64,000 nt of DNA, taken from positions 186,001 through 250,000 of the forward strand of contig DAINDF010000004.1 in assembly GCA_036732005.1 (NCBI GenBank), in the 5' to 3' direction. Shown here one piece after another: positions 17,124 to 25,736 of this stretch. The translations under genes were made by a program, and so were the position numbers. The notes beneath the pieces are model-generated. The model searched no databases and was not told the origin of the DNA. It saw only the letters and a program-made list of their open reading frames with translations. Numbering within the stretch: position 1 is the first letter of the stretch; every line of letters starts with the position of its first letter. This DNA is from UBA1926 sp036732005. Its GTDB lineage: Bacteria > Planctomycetota > Phycisphaerae > Phycisphaerales > UBA1924.

Positions 17124-19049
17124 TCAACGCTTTGGTCCATGCAGTACCTCGACCCGTTGTCGTAGCAACAGCGACTCCTCCGCCAATGCTCGCTCGATCG
17201 ATGCAGCTGCCGCGGCGCTGGTCGCCACCACGATCACGCTCGTGTACCCCGATCTCAAGCAGTCCCGCACATTCCCTAGGTAATCCGCCCACCCGGTCTC
17301 GACCTCGACCGCCACCGTCTCCCCGCCCCTGATCCCCAGGACATCCACATACCCGCCCTTGCGCGGGGCTTCCACGCGGATCTGGTACCCCTGGTCCTCC
17401 AGGTGCCGGGCCCACCAGCGTTTCCAGTACTCGTGGGCCACGGACTCGCGTCGGTGCCCGGGGGCGGCGTCGAGACCAAGGCTCGCCCGGGCGTTCTGGC
17501 TCAGCCGCAGCACCAGCTTGCGGGTATTCCCCACCGGCACGACCGCCCCCTCCAGCCACCCCGACCTCACCAGCCGGGCCTTGATCCTGGTGCCCCGCTC
17601 ACCGCTCCAGGCCAGGCGCCGGTACCTGCCCTTGACGCCATCGTCAGGATTCGAGTCCACATCCTCCAGGAGCGCCAGCTCGTCCTCGCCTAACACCTGA
17701 TCCGAGACCAGACCCCGCCGAACCCGCGGGTGTTCATCGCTTTCCCCGGCTCTGGGGCCCGAACCCGCTCCGGCGGGGCTGTTGGAGACCTCGGCATCGG
17801 ACCTCGCACGGGGGTCGAGCCTGACCATCGGGAACCGGACCAGCACGGGGGACCGCCATCGGTCGGCGAGCCGGACAACACCGTGCCCGACCGGGAGTCG
17901 GGCCAGCCAGGCCTTGTCTTCCACCTGGACCAGGGCCGCGGCCCGGGCGAGGTCCGCGGCATCCCGGGTGTTGAGGATGATCGTGGTGTAGATGTTCCCG
18001 AGGACCGCAGGGCTGAGCAGCGAGACGTTCTGGGCCGTGACCACCATCCCCAGCCCCAGCTCTCTCCCCTGCCTCAGCAGCATTTCCATCACGGTCTCGC
18101 GGGCCCGCGTGCCGCGGTTGAACAGGTAGTGCCCCTCCTCGGCGAACACCAGGTACTTGAGGTGATCCCGCTCCGGCGACGCCAGCCGGACCGAGTAGAG
18201 CCACAGGCACAGCAGCGAGGCCAGGAACCGCCGCCCGCCCTGCCCCAGGTTGTCGAGCTCGAGGATCGTGCCGCGGGTCAGCAGCCGCCGCACCAAGTCG
18301 TGCTGTTCATCTATGGAACTCGCGTGCCCGCAAGCCATCGCCACGGACTCCAGGGCGCGGACCGCCGTGGCCTTCCATCCCCTGGACCGGGTGTTGTCGG
18401 CCATGGACTGGACTCGTTCGACGACGGCGCCGACCTGAGCCACTCCTTCGGCGAACTGCTCCCGCAATGCCCGCAGGATCAGGCTCTGGGCCCCCGCCCC
18501 GAGCGTGAACGCCTCGGCCAAGACATCGACGACCCGGTTGGCATACACCTCCGGCTCGACCCCGGGCGGAGACAGAAACGGGTTGAACGGGAACGGGCGC
18601 AAAGAACTCCCGGCGGTGCAGAGATCGACGGTCCGGGGCAGCGTCTCGATCACCCTGCGGCCGGCGTGCTTGATGTCAAGAAGCAGGAACGGGATGTGCC
18701 GCTCGGCCATCTGCGCGAGCAGGTTCAAGGTGATCACGGTCTTGCCGGCGCCGGACCGCCCGGCGATCAGCGTGTTCTGCATCAGCTCCTGGGGGAAGAG
18801 GCCCAGCGGGCCGCGATCCCGGTCGTAGACGATGGTCCCGAGTTCGATCGGGCCGTGCGCGAGCCGCTTCGGCGGAAGGGACAGCAGGATCTCGCGGTCC
18901 CCAAACCGGCGGTGGGCCTCAGCGATGACCCGGCGGTCGATGAGCGATCTGAGTTCCGCATCACCCGTCTCTCTCGCTCTGGACCACTTGGCGATCTTGT
19001 CGGGGATCAGCGGCCGCAGCCGCAGAAGCAGCCTGTCGACATCGGCCAT
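17124..19049 (-). CDS. HerA-like ATPase with winged helix and nuclease-like C-terminus
   Basis: This 641-residue protein contains a HerA/DUF87-type ATPase: Walker A LIAGRSGAGKTV with K103, the following strand FLLLDIKHAG, the Walker B region YLVFAEEGH and the sensor stretch GLGMVVTAQNVSLL. A linker and winged helix (about 460-540, RLVRSGWLEGAV) follow. The C-terminal ~90 residues carry GYVDVLGI...VAVEVETGWADY...VIVVATS, a restriction-endonuclease-like module also found alone at 9560-10015. ATPase-wHTH-VEVETG architectures are, to my knowledge, typical of archaeal mobile elements. The gene abuts the upstream coiled-coil gene with no gap, in an operon with a methyltransferase. Confidence 0.85.
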   Translation of the reverse strand: MADVDRLLLRLRPLIPDKIAKWSRARETGDAELRSLIDRRVIAEAHRRFGDREILLSLPPKRLAHGPIELGTIVYDRDRGPLGLFPQELMQNTLIAGRSGAGKTVITLNLLAQMAERHIPFLLLDIKHAGRRVIETLPRTVDLCTAGSSLRPFPFNPFLSPPGVEPEVYANRVVDVLAEAFTLGAGAQSLILRALREQFAEGVAQVGAVVERVQSMADNTRSRGWKATAVRALESVAMACGHASSIDEQHDLVRRLLTRGTILELDNLGQGGRRFLASLLCLWLYSVRLASPERDHLKYLVFAEEGHYLFNRGTRARETVMEMLLRQGRELGLGMVVTAQNVSLLSPAVLGNIYTTIILNTRDAADLARAAALVQVEDKAWLARLPVGHGVVRLADRWRSPVLVRFPMVRLDPRARSDAEVSNSPAGAGSGPRAGESDEHPRVRRGLVSDQVLGEDELALLEDVDSNPDDGVKGRYRRLAWSGERGTRIKARLVRSGWLEGAVVPVGNTRKLVLRLSQNARASLGLDAAPGHRRESVAHEYWKRWWARHLEDQGYQIRVEAPRKGGYVDVLGIRGGETVAVEVETGWADYLGNVRDCLRSGYTSVIVVATSAAAAASIERALAEESLLLRQRVEVLHGPKR

Positions 19050-19469
19050 CTACTCCACCTGCCCGTGCCCTTCCAGCAGGTCCAGCAACCGGCGGCGCAG
19101 CTCGGCCATCTGTTGCTCGTGGGCGACGTCGAGGCGGCGACGCTCCTGGTCCAGCCCCAGCAGTGACCGCCGGATCTTCTCCCGCTCCGGGAACCGATAG
19201 GGGGAGTATGTCGGTGTTCTCGCCTCCATCTGCATGAGCTCGGTCCGCATCTCGCACTCGTTGCGCAGGGAGCTCCGTAGTACCTCCGTATGCACGGCCC
19301 GGGCCCGGTCGATCTCCTCGATCACCAGCGCGATCTGCCGGTCGATCGAGCGGAGCGGGTCCCCGTCCCAGGTCTGCTCCCTCGGCATCAACGCTCTCGC
19401 CCTCGCCTCCAGCCCGTCGGAGAACCGGTCCTCGGTGTCATAGATGATCCGCACCCGGCTACGCGGCAT
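19050..19469 (-). CDS. Coiled-coil protein between methyltransferase and ATPase
   Basis: The 139-residue protein starts MPRSRVRIIYDTEDRFSDG and has two long helical charged segments (DRQIALVIEEIDRARAVHTE and REKIRRSLLGLDQERRRL...QQMAELRRRLLDLLEGH), probably a coiled coil. The ATG at 19469 has GGAGGGAGGGAG upstream and overlaps the end of the methyltransferase gene by 11 bases. Its stop touches the start of the ATPase gene. No enzymatic motif is present. An adaptor for the ATPase is a reasonable guess from gene order. Confidence 0.75.
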   Translation of the reverse strand: MPRSRVRIIYDTEDRFSDGLEARARALMPREQTWDGDPLRSIDRQIALVIEEIDRARAVHTEVLRSSLRNECEMRTELMQMEARTPTYSPYRFPEREKIRRSLLGLDQERRRLDVAHEQQMAELRRRLLDLLEGHGQVE

Positions 19470-20439
19470 GTCTCCCTCCCTCCAGCCGGTCCTCCGCGGC
19501 CCTGATGTACTCCGCGTTGAGCTCGAACCCCAGGAACCGCCGGCCGAGGCTCCTGGCGACCACGGCGGTGGTGCCCGAGCCCATGAACGGGTCGAGGACC
19601 ACACCCCCGGGAGGACACCCCGCGGTGATGGGGATGCGGCAGAGCGCCTCGGGGTACCCGGCCGGATGCCCCGTCGGCAGCCTCGCGGTGGGCAGAGTCC
19701 AGACGTCGCCGGGGTTCTTGCCGAGAGGATGGCAACCGCCCACCTCGTCTGGCCTCGGAGGCAGGCGGTGTCCCCGGACATGCAGGCTGGTCCTCGGCGC
19801 GGCGGGTCGCTTGCAAGGGGCGCGCGCAGCCCGCGATGTCGGCGGCACACGCACCGCGTCCAGGTCAAAGTGGTACCTGCGGCTCTTCGCGAAGAAGAGG
19901 ATGTTCTCCCACCGAGGTGTCAGGCGGTCCTTCGCCCCGCTTGGCAGGGCATTCGTCTTCGACCACACAACCCGATTACGGAGGACCCATCCCCGCTCGA
20001 CCATGCCGAGGGCAAACCTCTCAGGGATGAGGCAGAGGCTCTTGAGCGGGATCCTCTGTGTGAGCGAGGTCGGGGGCCGGAACGCTTTGGCCGACGCCGC
20101 ACGAAGGAACGGCGTGCGGTGCTCCACGGTCTCCTCCCTGCTGTACCCGCCCCAGCTCCCCGAGTACGTGTCGGCGAGGTTCACCCAACAGGTGCCGGTG
20201 GGCTTCAGGACCCGCTTGACCTCCTCGAACACCTCCAGGAGATGGCCGACGTAGCTCTCGACCGTCGGCTCCAGACCCAGATGCACGACCGATCCGTCCG
20301 ACCAGGTCGTCCGGGGGATCCGGTAGTCCCGCGTCGCCCAGTACGGCGGGGAGGTCATCACGCAGTCCACGCACGCGTCGGGGAGGGACCGCAGGCCGTC
20401 CAGGACATCGGCCAAGTGGATCCGGTCGAGCTGGATCAT
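19459..20439 (-). CDS. Site-specific DNA methyltransferase (beta class, SPPY)
   Basis: The 326-residue enzyme has the permuted order of beta-class amino-methyltransferases. Catalytic motif IV TSPPYW lies at residues 29-34, a variable target-recognition region occupies the middle, and SAM-binding motif I DPFMGSGTT lies at 283-291. SPPY is usual for N4-cytosine enzymes, but N6-adenine activity cannot be excluded. No restriction endonuclease partner is adjacent, so it is probably an orphan methylase that protects or marks the element. It heads the methyltransferase-coiled-coil-HerA minus-strand operon and lies 61 bp downstream of a winged-helix gene in the same orientation. Confidence 0.92.
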   Translation of the reverse strand: MIQLDRIHLADVLDGLRSLPDACVDCVMTSPPYWATRDYRIPRTTWSDGSVVHLGLEPTVESYVGHLLEVFEEVKRVLKPTGTCWVNLADTYSGSWGGYSREETVEHRTPFLRAASAKAFRPPTSLTQRIPLKSLCLIPERFALGMVERGWVLRNRVVWSKTNALPSGAKDRLTPRWENILFFAKSRRYHFDLDAVRVPPTSRAARAPCKRPAAPRTSLHVRGHRLPPRPDEVGGCHPLGKNPGDVWTLPTARLPTGHPAGYPEALCRIPITAGCPPGGVVLDPFMGSGTTAVVARSLGRRFLGFELNAEYIRAAEDRLEGGRHAA

Positions 20440-20500
20440 CGGCGACGGGCCGGACCTCCTTGCTGTCGATGAGGAGCCGGGTTGGGGAAGCGAGGCGGGC

Positions 20501-21067
20501 TCATCGCCTCACCTCAGCCCTGAGAAGTAGTTCGCGACAGGTCTGCCCGGCGGGCGTGAGCTCGTACTTCGGGTGGCCACGCCGAGGCAGGACGGGCCGG
20601 ACCACGCCCCATGCCCGCAGGCTTGCCACCACATCCCGCACATTGTTGGCAGAGATCCGCGCTTGTTCGTTCGACGCCCGGATCCGCCGTTTCATCTCGG
20701 CAGGCCGCATGGTCCCGCGTAACGCCCTGACAACCGCGGCCCGCTGCGAGAAGCAGAGACGGCCGTACACGGACGCGTCGAGGTGGTCGAACGTGCTTGC
20801 CGAGCGATCGGGGTCCAACCCCAACCGGCGGACACATCGAGCTCCACGCTTGGTCAGCCAATACAGGCGGCTCCGTCTCGATTCGGGATTGAGACACCGC
20901 GCAAGGCCGTACACCGAGAGCTCCCAGAGAAGAAAGCTGCACATGTCCCGGCGAAGCCCAGTTCGGATCGCGAGTTGCCGGGCTGTCAGGGGCTGGTCCA
21001 GCACGGCCATCGCACGTTGACGCCGCACGCTGCTTCGGATCCACGCCACGAGGTCGCTTGTTCGCAT
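20501..21067 (-). CDS. Tandem winged-helix DNA-binding protein (paralog 1)
   Basis: The 188-residue protein contains two winged-helix units. The first has PLTARQLAIRTG, FLLWELSVYGLARCLNP and YWLTKRGARCVRRL; the second has RAAVVRALRGTMRPAEMKRR, ANNVRDVVASLRAWGVVRPV and YELTPAGQTCRELL. The 22893-23549 protein shares this plan segment by segment (QPLTA, FWELAARGVTACVNP, MRPSHIRRR, ANNTRDVVRFL, YELTELGARCRQLL). They are likely regulators of the element. The ATG at 21067 was chosen where the paralogous domain starts; the longer upstream frame is not credible. Confidence 0.82.
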   Translation of the reverse strand: MRTSDLVAWIRSSVRRQRAMAVLDQPLTARQLAIRTGLRRDMCSFLLWELSVYGLARCLNPESRRSRLYWLTKRGARCVRRLGLDPDRSASTFDHLDASVYGRLCFSQRAAVVRALRGTMRPAEMKRRIRASNEQARISANNVRDVVASLRAWGVVRPVLPRRGHPKYELTPAGQTCRELLLRAEVRR

Positions 21068-21157
21068 GCCGACAGCATCGCGAGCGCTCTTCAAAGCCCT
21101 TGAACTGGTTTGCTCGGCAACCACAAGGCTTATGAACCCCGCTGCCTTCACAACCCG

Positions 21158-21496
21158 ATGTGGAACGAGCCCTCCCCCGAGCATCTGCGGCGTTTGCCGC
21201 GGATCGGTGCCAACGCCGAGACCCGTTGGCAGGACATCGTGATCCACGAGCACTTCTTCTTTGGCGCCTGCGACTGGTACATGGCCGAGTACGGACCCTC
21301 AGACCGGCTGTTCTTCGGCTACGCGATCCTCAACGATGATCTGGACAACTCTGAGTGGGGGTACACGGCGTACGACGAGCTGCGAGCGATCAACGTCCGG
21401 GGATTCCAGATCGACCGGGACCTTCACTGGAATGCCTGTCCGGCGGGAGAAGTCGAGCGGATCGTCGCCGGGCACCATCGCTGCGGCTGCACATGA
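21158..21496 (+). CDS. DUF2958 domain protein
   Basis: The 112-residue protein matches the DUF2958 pattern: an acidic N-terminus, then IVIHEHFFFGACDWYMAEYG, DRLFFGYAILNDD, WGYTAYDEL and a final DRDLHWN. DUF2958 proteins are frequent on plasmids and integrative elements; their function is unknown. ATG 21158 was chosen over an upstream TTG at 21110 because the similarity begins there. The stop overlaps the start of the RelE-like gene (ATGA), so the two are co-translated. Confidence 0.78.
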   Translation: MWNEPSPEHLRRLPRIGANAETRWQDIVIHEHFFFGACDWYMAEYGPSDRLFFGYAILNDDLDNSEWGYTAYDELRAINVRGFQIDRDLHWNACPAGEVERIVAGHHRCGCT

Positions 21497-21804
21497 GAAG
21501 AACCAGGGTCGTGTTCGCGGACGCCGCGATTGTGTCGGCGTTCCGTGAACTCCGAAGAGCCGACTCCGCGAACCATCACGACCTTGCCCGGGCGATCGGC
21601 ACCGCCGTCGACGAACTCCGAAGGCGTGCCGACGAGGGCCGGGTGCTCGAGGGCGGCCAGATCCCAGAGTATTACCGACAGAAGCACCGTCTCGATCGGC
21701 TCCGTCGCCTCGACATCCCGCCGCACTGGCGTGTGTTCTACACCATCCACCCTGACCGGATCATCATCATCGACCTGACCTGCGACGGGTTCAACGAAAA
21801 GTGA
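21493..21804 (+). CDS. RelE/HigB-like toxin-fold protein
   Basis: This 103-residue basic protein has a helical N-terminal half (ARAIGTAVDELRRRADEGR). It then has the RelE-type strand order: YYRQKHRLDRLRRL, WRVFYTIHPDRIIIIDLTCDG. In RelE-like interferases these C-terminal strands carry the RNA-cleaving basic residues. No conventional antitoxin is adjacent; the co-translated DUF2958 protein takes the partner position, which would be unusual. Whether it is an active toxin is unknown. Confidence 0.65.
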   Translation: MRRTRVVFADAAIVSAFRELRRADSANHHDLARAIGTAVDELRRRADEGRVLEGGQIPEYYRQKHRLDRLRRLDIPPHWRVFYTIHPDRIIIIDLTCDGFNEK

Positions 21805-21910
21805 TAAATGGAGCAATTCCTTCGCATCCGGAACGGCATTTGCCGACACGCTCTCGATCCCGTACACTCTACATGCACAAGGCGTCATACCTCGGCCAAG
21901 GACAACAGCC

Positions 21911-22936
21911 ATGCCAGCGATACTGCTCATCCTTCTGATCGTCGGTGCTGGTTTTTCAACGTGGTTTTTGTGGCTTAGTTTGACCGGCAACACCGCTCGC
22001 GATGATCAAGCAAGGCGCAAACTGGCGAAGCTTCTCGCAGTCTCCATTGTCGTTGCGACAGCCTCGATTGTGGCTGAGTCTGTCCACACTGCTCGCGAAC
22101 GCAATGCCCAGAGTGCCCGAATGGCGACCATTGGTGCTGAACTCTCGGCCACTAGCGAGCGCCTCGGAGAGCTCGAAACTTCAGTATCTAAGACAATCGC
22201 AGAGCTTTTAGATCACGGCACGCCAATTTGGGAAGGCGATATGTCATTTATTATAGATATGGGGTCACAAGAGGCAGCCTTACAGCCGTACATTGATAGA
22301 ATTGGTGGGGTGATCGGTGCCGACCGGAAGGCACTTAGCGCACAGGATGGAGTCGTTGACGGCATGTTCTCGAGTGGCGGCGTTGCTGGGAGTGTGGATT
22401 TTCTTGATACAAGCCCATTCTCGCCAACTGACGGCGAGGAAATCGCGGCCGCCGTCCTTAGGACACAACACATCGAAATTGGATTCTTCTCGTCTAGGCG
22501 GGAACCTCGTGATTATCTAGCCGACTATGCCGCCAGTGGACTTGCAGTGATAGAGCAAGAACTCTATCTTGAAGCATTCCCATTCTTGGCGTCGTCTCTT
22601 CTTGACGACCAAGCGATGCATGTGCGGTACAATATTGAAAATCGTTCTCTTTCCATTGTAGGCACTGGTATCCAAATTAGTCCGCCGACTCAAACTGATG
22701 GCACGAAACGAGGAATGCGGCGTTTCTCTGGTGGACAAATGCTGATCATGTTTCTTCACATACCTGCCGATCCAGATCCACGCGTTTCTGCGCCCGCGGC
22801 TGAGGTACTGTCCCGGTGTGTGCTCCGCTATTTCGCCATCCGGACACCAGACTTGAAATTATTTCAGTTTGATTCTGAGGACTGGATCAGAATCAAGTTT
22901 CATAACGCCACGGGATATCTCGTTGATCTGCCTTAG
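21911..22936 (+). CDS. Membrane protein with coiled coil, unknown
   Basis: The 341-residue protein has two N-terminal membrane helices (ILLILLIVGAGFSTWFLWL and LLAVSIVVATASIVAES), then a coiled coil (IGAELSATSERLGELETSVS) and a ~230-residue cytoplasmic or periplasmic domain without familiar motifs (FFSSRREPRDYLADYAASG, VRYNIENRSLSIVGTG). AAGGACA precedes the ATG. Its 3' end overlaps the convergent winged-helix gene by 44 bases. GC content drops within it. It may be element cargo; no function can be assigned. Confidence 0.75.
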   Translation: MPAILLILLIVGAGFSTWFLWLSLTGNTARDDQARRKLAKLLAVSIVVATASIVAESVHTARERNAQSARMATIGAELSATSERLGELETSVSKTIAELLDHGTPIWEGDMSFIIDMGSQEAALQPYIDRIGGVIGADRKALSAQDGVVDGMFSSGGVAGSVDFLDTSPFSPTDGEEIAAAVLRTQHIEIGFFSSRREPRDYLADYAASGLAVIEQELYLEAFPFLASSLLDDQAMHVRYNIENRSLSIVGTGIQISPPTQTDGTKRGMRRFSGGQMLIMFLHIPADPDPRVSAPAAEVLSRCVLRYFAIRTPDLKLFQFDSEDWIRIKFHNATGYLVDLP

Positions 22937-23549
22937 GGGTTGCACCAGTCTGCGTTGTCGATGATGTCAGGAGCTGGCGGCACCGGGCCCCCAGCTCCGT
23001 GAGTTCATACCACGGGTGAAGCTGCCGATCGACCGGCACGGGCTGGGCCACCTTGTTCTCGACCAGGAACCGCACGACGTCGCGGGTGTTGTTGGCGCTC
23101 ATCCGAAGCCCCCCATCCCGGAGCATGGCCCTGCGTCTGATGTGGCTGGGACGCATCGGCTCGGTTAGCGCCAACACCACGGCCGAACGGTGCCGGAACA
23201 GGAGCTCGGCGTACAAGCTCCACGGGACATCCGGGAGTCGCTGCGGGAGGGGCGGAAGGCTTAGACCACTGCGGATGCGGTCCCGGCAGGTGAGGCCCAC
23301 CTCCGTGAGCCAGTGCAGGCGGTTCGTGGTGGCCGAGGGGTTCACGCAGGCGGTCACGCCGCGTGCGGCGAGCTCCCAAAACAAGAACGACGTGGCGTGT
23401 GGGTCGGTCCCCAGTCGGCGGGAGGCCTGCATCGCCGTCAGCGGTTGCTCCAGGCCCACGACCATCGCGGTCCGCCGCGGGCTGACGCGGATCCACTCGC
23501 ACAGCACCGGCTGCGTAGAGCTTCTGCTGTCAACTCTCTCCCCGCTCAT
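22893..23549 (-). CDS. Tandem winged-helix DNA-binding protein (paralog 2)
   Basis: The 218-residue protein has the same two-winged-helix plan as the 20501-21067 protein (see there), with an extra N-terminal segment (MSGERVDSRSSTQPVLCEW) and a C-terminal tail. The two copies bracket the DUF2958/RelE/membrane-protein genes, as if that cargo sits between duplicated regulators. The sequence TTAAATA lies about 25 bases before the ATG with no Shine-Dalgarno. That arrangement resembles a leaderless archaeal promoter more than a bacterial one. Confidence 0.82.
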   Translation of the reverse strand: MSGERVDSRSSTQPVLCEWIRVSPRRTAMVVGLEQPLTAMQASRRLGTDPHATSFLFWELAARGVTACVNPSATTNRLHWLTEVGLTCRDRIRSGLSLPPLPQRLPDVPWSLYAELLFRHRSAVVLALTEPMRPSHIRRRAMLRDGGLRMSANNTRDVVRFLVENKVAQPVPVDRQLHPWYELTELGARCRQLLTSSTTQTGATPKADQRDIPWRYET

Positions 23550-23684
23550 GCCGAAAGAGGGAACCCGCGGTATTTAACTGTTGAACTGCCGAGGGTCTCG
23601 GTCCGGCCTGTCTGGCTCCTGCTGTGCCGGCGGGCTCGTCCAAAGCAGGTGAAGGCTCAAAAGGTGGGCCAGCCTGGCTTGGCA

Positions 23685-23891
23685 ATGGAAAACGACGAAC
23701 ACGAGCGAACATGCAGCGAGTGCCGCACGCCTTTGTACCTCGGCATCCAGGTCTGGCACGTCCGCGAGGGCGTGCTCGGGACACGGGGATTCGTGCCGCT
23801 GGAGGAAGAGTTGCTGTTCTGCAGCGACGCGTGCCTCAGGGCGTACTTCGCCGAGCCCGCTGCGTACACGCTGCCGAGACGGGTGCCATGA
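23685..23891 (+). CDS. Small zinc-finger protein
   Basis: The 68-residue protein starts MENDEHERTCSECRTPLY and carries two Cys pairs, C-S-E-C and C-S-D-A-C (FCSDACLRAYFAEPA). The spacing recalls the MYM/TRASH zinc-finger type that binds one metal. A longer in-frame extension upstream is low-complexity, so the ATG at 23685 was chosen although its ribosome-binding site is weak. Role unknown; possibly a metal-sensing or protein-interaction module of the element. Confidence 0.6.
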   Translation: MENDEHERTCSECRTPLYLGIQVWHVREGVLGTRGFVPLEEELLFCSDACLRAYFAEPAAYTLPRRVP

Positions 23892-24313
23892 TCACAGGGA
23901 GAGCGGCGAGGGAGTAAACGGCGCAGAGGCCAACGGCACTGCACCACCACAATATTTATAAAGAACGCAATCCTTGTATCGCAAACCCTCCAGGGAGGCG
24001 CACGGTCGATCAGCGACGTGGTTACACCGGTTTGCGTGATGAACGGTCCACAGCGGTTCTCGCGCTTGCCTGAGCTATAGGCTCGCTACGTTCTCGATGC
24101 GCCTGGACCAACGCCAAATCAGATGATTGGCCTCTAGAGGCCGGGTAACGCCCGATTCTGATGTGGTGAGCGGACGCTGTCTCAGCCCCCTCACGGAACG
24201 ACTGAAACCGTGCACCAGCCCTCTCGCTAAACGCGTGGGCCTGAGACCCAACCTCGGCGCCCTTAGAGCAAAGAAGTGCAAGATACCTAAACGTTTCGAC
24301 ACAGCATACATGC
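23892..24313. other. Non-coding stretch before recombinase 2
   Basis: 422 bases with no credible gene. It contains an A/T-rich spot around 23951-23962 (AATATTTATAAA) and a short inverted repeat near 23988 (CCTCCAGGGAGG). The promoter of the recombinase gene and possibly its att site should lie here, but no long direct repeat or tRNA end was found. Confidence 0.4.
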
Positions 24314-25381
24314 ATGGGAGAACAATTCATCGACATCCATAACCTACATGGCCGGTACGCCCGGGCCCGCGAGCGGTTGCTGGCCGACCCGCGGATCACG
24401 CCCGGCAACAAGGAGCTCATCGAGAGGTTCCTGCGCGAGGCAGCCCTGGGCAAGACGGTTGTCGGCAAGGCCAAGAAGAAGATCGGTCCAGCACGCCTGA
24501 TCAACTACACCAAGCACTTCATCGCCATGGCTGGCTACCTCCCGGCCGACCTCACGCAAGCCACCCATGACGAGATCGAGCGACTCGTGGTCTCGATTGA
24601 ATCGGACCAGATCCGGTCGCGCACGCTGCGAGTGATCGACGGTTGTAGACGGCCGACACATGCTCTGCTCAGCCCTCAGTACAAGTCCGATCTGAAGGTC
24701 ACGATCAAGAAGTTCTACAAGTGGCTACTCGGCGGGTGCAGGGTCTACCCGGAACTGGTCGAGTGGATCGACACGTATGTCCAGCACCGGGAGATGCGAG
24801 CTCTTAGCGAGTCGGAGATCTCAACGATCCTTGAGCGAGCGACGTCGACATTCGACCGGGCGTTCGTGCAAGTGCTCTACGACGGAGGGTTCCGGGTCGG
24901 TGAGATCCTGAATGTCCGTCTCCGCCACGTGACGCTCGTGCCCGTGGACCCCGCTGAGCCCGGGAAGCGGTGCTTCATGATCCACATCCCGTTCTCGAAG
25001 TCGATTCGGCGAACCGTGGCCCTGCCGATGCCGGCGACGCTCAAGTGGTTGAAGGCCTGGCTGGAGGAGCACCCCGCACGGCCGCTCATCGGCCCGGATG
25101 GGGCACTCACCGCTGCCGATCCTGACGCGTTGCTGTTCCACCTCTCATTCTCAACCTGCCAGCAGCGTCTGAGGAGGCTCGGGGTGCGCGTCCTCGGCCG
25201 GGCGATCCACCCCCATTTGCTCCGCCACAGTTCAGCTACATTCTGGAGCAACCGGCTCTCGTACTTCCAACAGTGCAAGCGGTTCGGGTGGACCCTCACC
25301 AGCAAGATGCCGCAGCGTTACATCGACCGTCAGGGGATCGATGAGTTGAATGTTGCGAGGGAGTTCTTGGCTTCGATATAG
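24314..25381 (+). CDS. Tyrosine recombinase 2, archaeal-like
   Basis: The 355-residue protein is a core-only style tyrosine recombinase with a four-helix N-terminal domain (LTQATHDEIERLVV...KVTIKKFYKWLL). The catalytic residues are visible: R194 (GGFRVGEIL), K229 (PFSKSIRR), H301 and R304 (HPHLLRHSSAT), W326 in place of the second His (RFGWT) and nucleophile Y336 (PQRYIDR). The N-terminal pattern and the short length resemble XerA/archaeal-virus integrases, unlike recombinase 1. No ribosome-binding site is obvious before the ATG. It lies at the right end of the HerA/methyltransferase block and probably mobilises that block. Confidence 0.9.
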   Translation: MGEQFIDIHNLHGRYARARERLLADPRITPGNKELIERFLREAALGKTVVGKAKKKIGPARLINYTKHFIAMAGYLPADLTQATHDEIERLVVSIESDQIRSRTLRVIDGCRRPTHALLSPQYKSDLKVTIKKFYKWLLGGCRVYPELVEWIDTYVQHREMRALSESEISTILERATSTFDRAFVQVLYDGGFRVGEILNVRLRHVTLVPVDPAEPGKRCFMIHIPFSKSIRRTVALPMPATLKWLKAWLEEHPARPLIGPDGALTAADPDALLFHLSFSTCQQRLRRLGVRVLGRAIHPHLLRHSSATFWSNRLSYFQQCKRFGWTLTSKMPQRYIDRQGIDELNVAREFLASI

Positions 25382-25736
25382 GTCGGAATCAACTCGCGAT
25401 CACCGGTGGCTCGTCATTCCCATCGCCCCCGCGGTCGAGACCCCCTCGGGATCGAACTGCTTGAAAGCCGGGGTGTAGAATGGTGGAAGGGGCATCTGCT
25501 CGTCGTCCTTTTCCTCGAACGGGGTCTTGCCCTCCGACGACGACTCCGATCCGGCAGCATGTCCAGCCCACTCGAATCGACGGTTGGAAGCGAGCGGGCC
25601 TCCGACCCCCGGTTCCGGGGGTTAGTTGGGCATGCTCCCGCGAGACAATTAGCGCTCCATCTCAGGGGTACGGACTTCCTGAACCGATCGCCGTTTGCTA
25701 ATCTACTTTCATCAACTCTACGACCGTGGAGGCCGC
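25382..25736. other. Intergenic region with possible gene remnant on minus strand
   Basis: 355 bases. On the minus strand from about 25630 to the stop at 25400-25402, a frame without a good start reads EGKTPFEEKDDEQMPLPPFY and ends GAMGMTSHR. It looks like the C-terminal tail of a lost protein rather than noise. The plus-strand side holds the promoter and GGAGG ribosome-binding site of the RHS gene. Confidence 0.35.

Noticed and set aside
17730..19166. 478-codon plus-strand frame opposite the second HerA-like ATPase
   Set aside because: Shadow; Walker motifs and nuclease-like module are on the minus strand.
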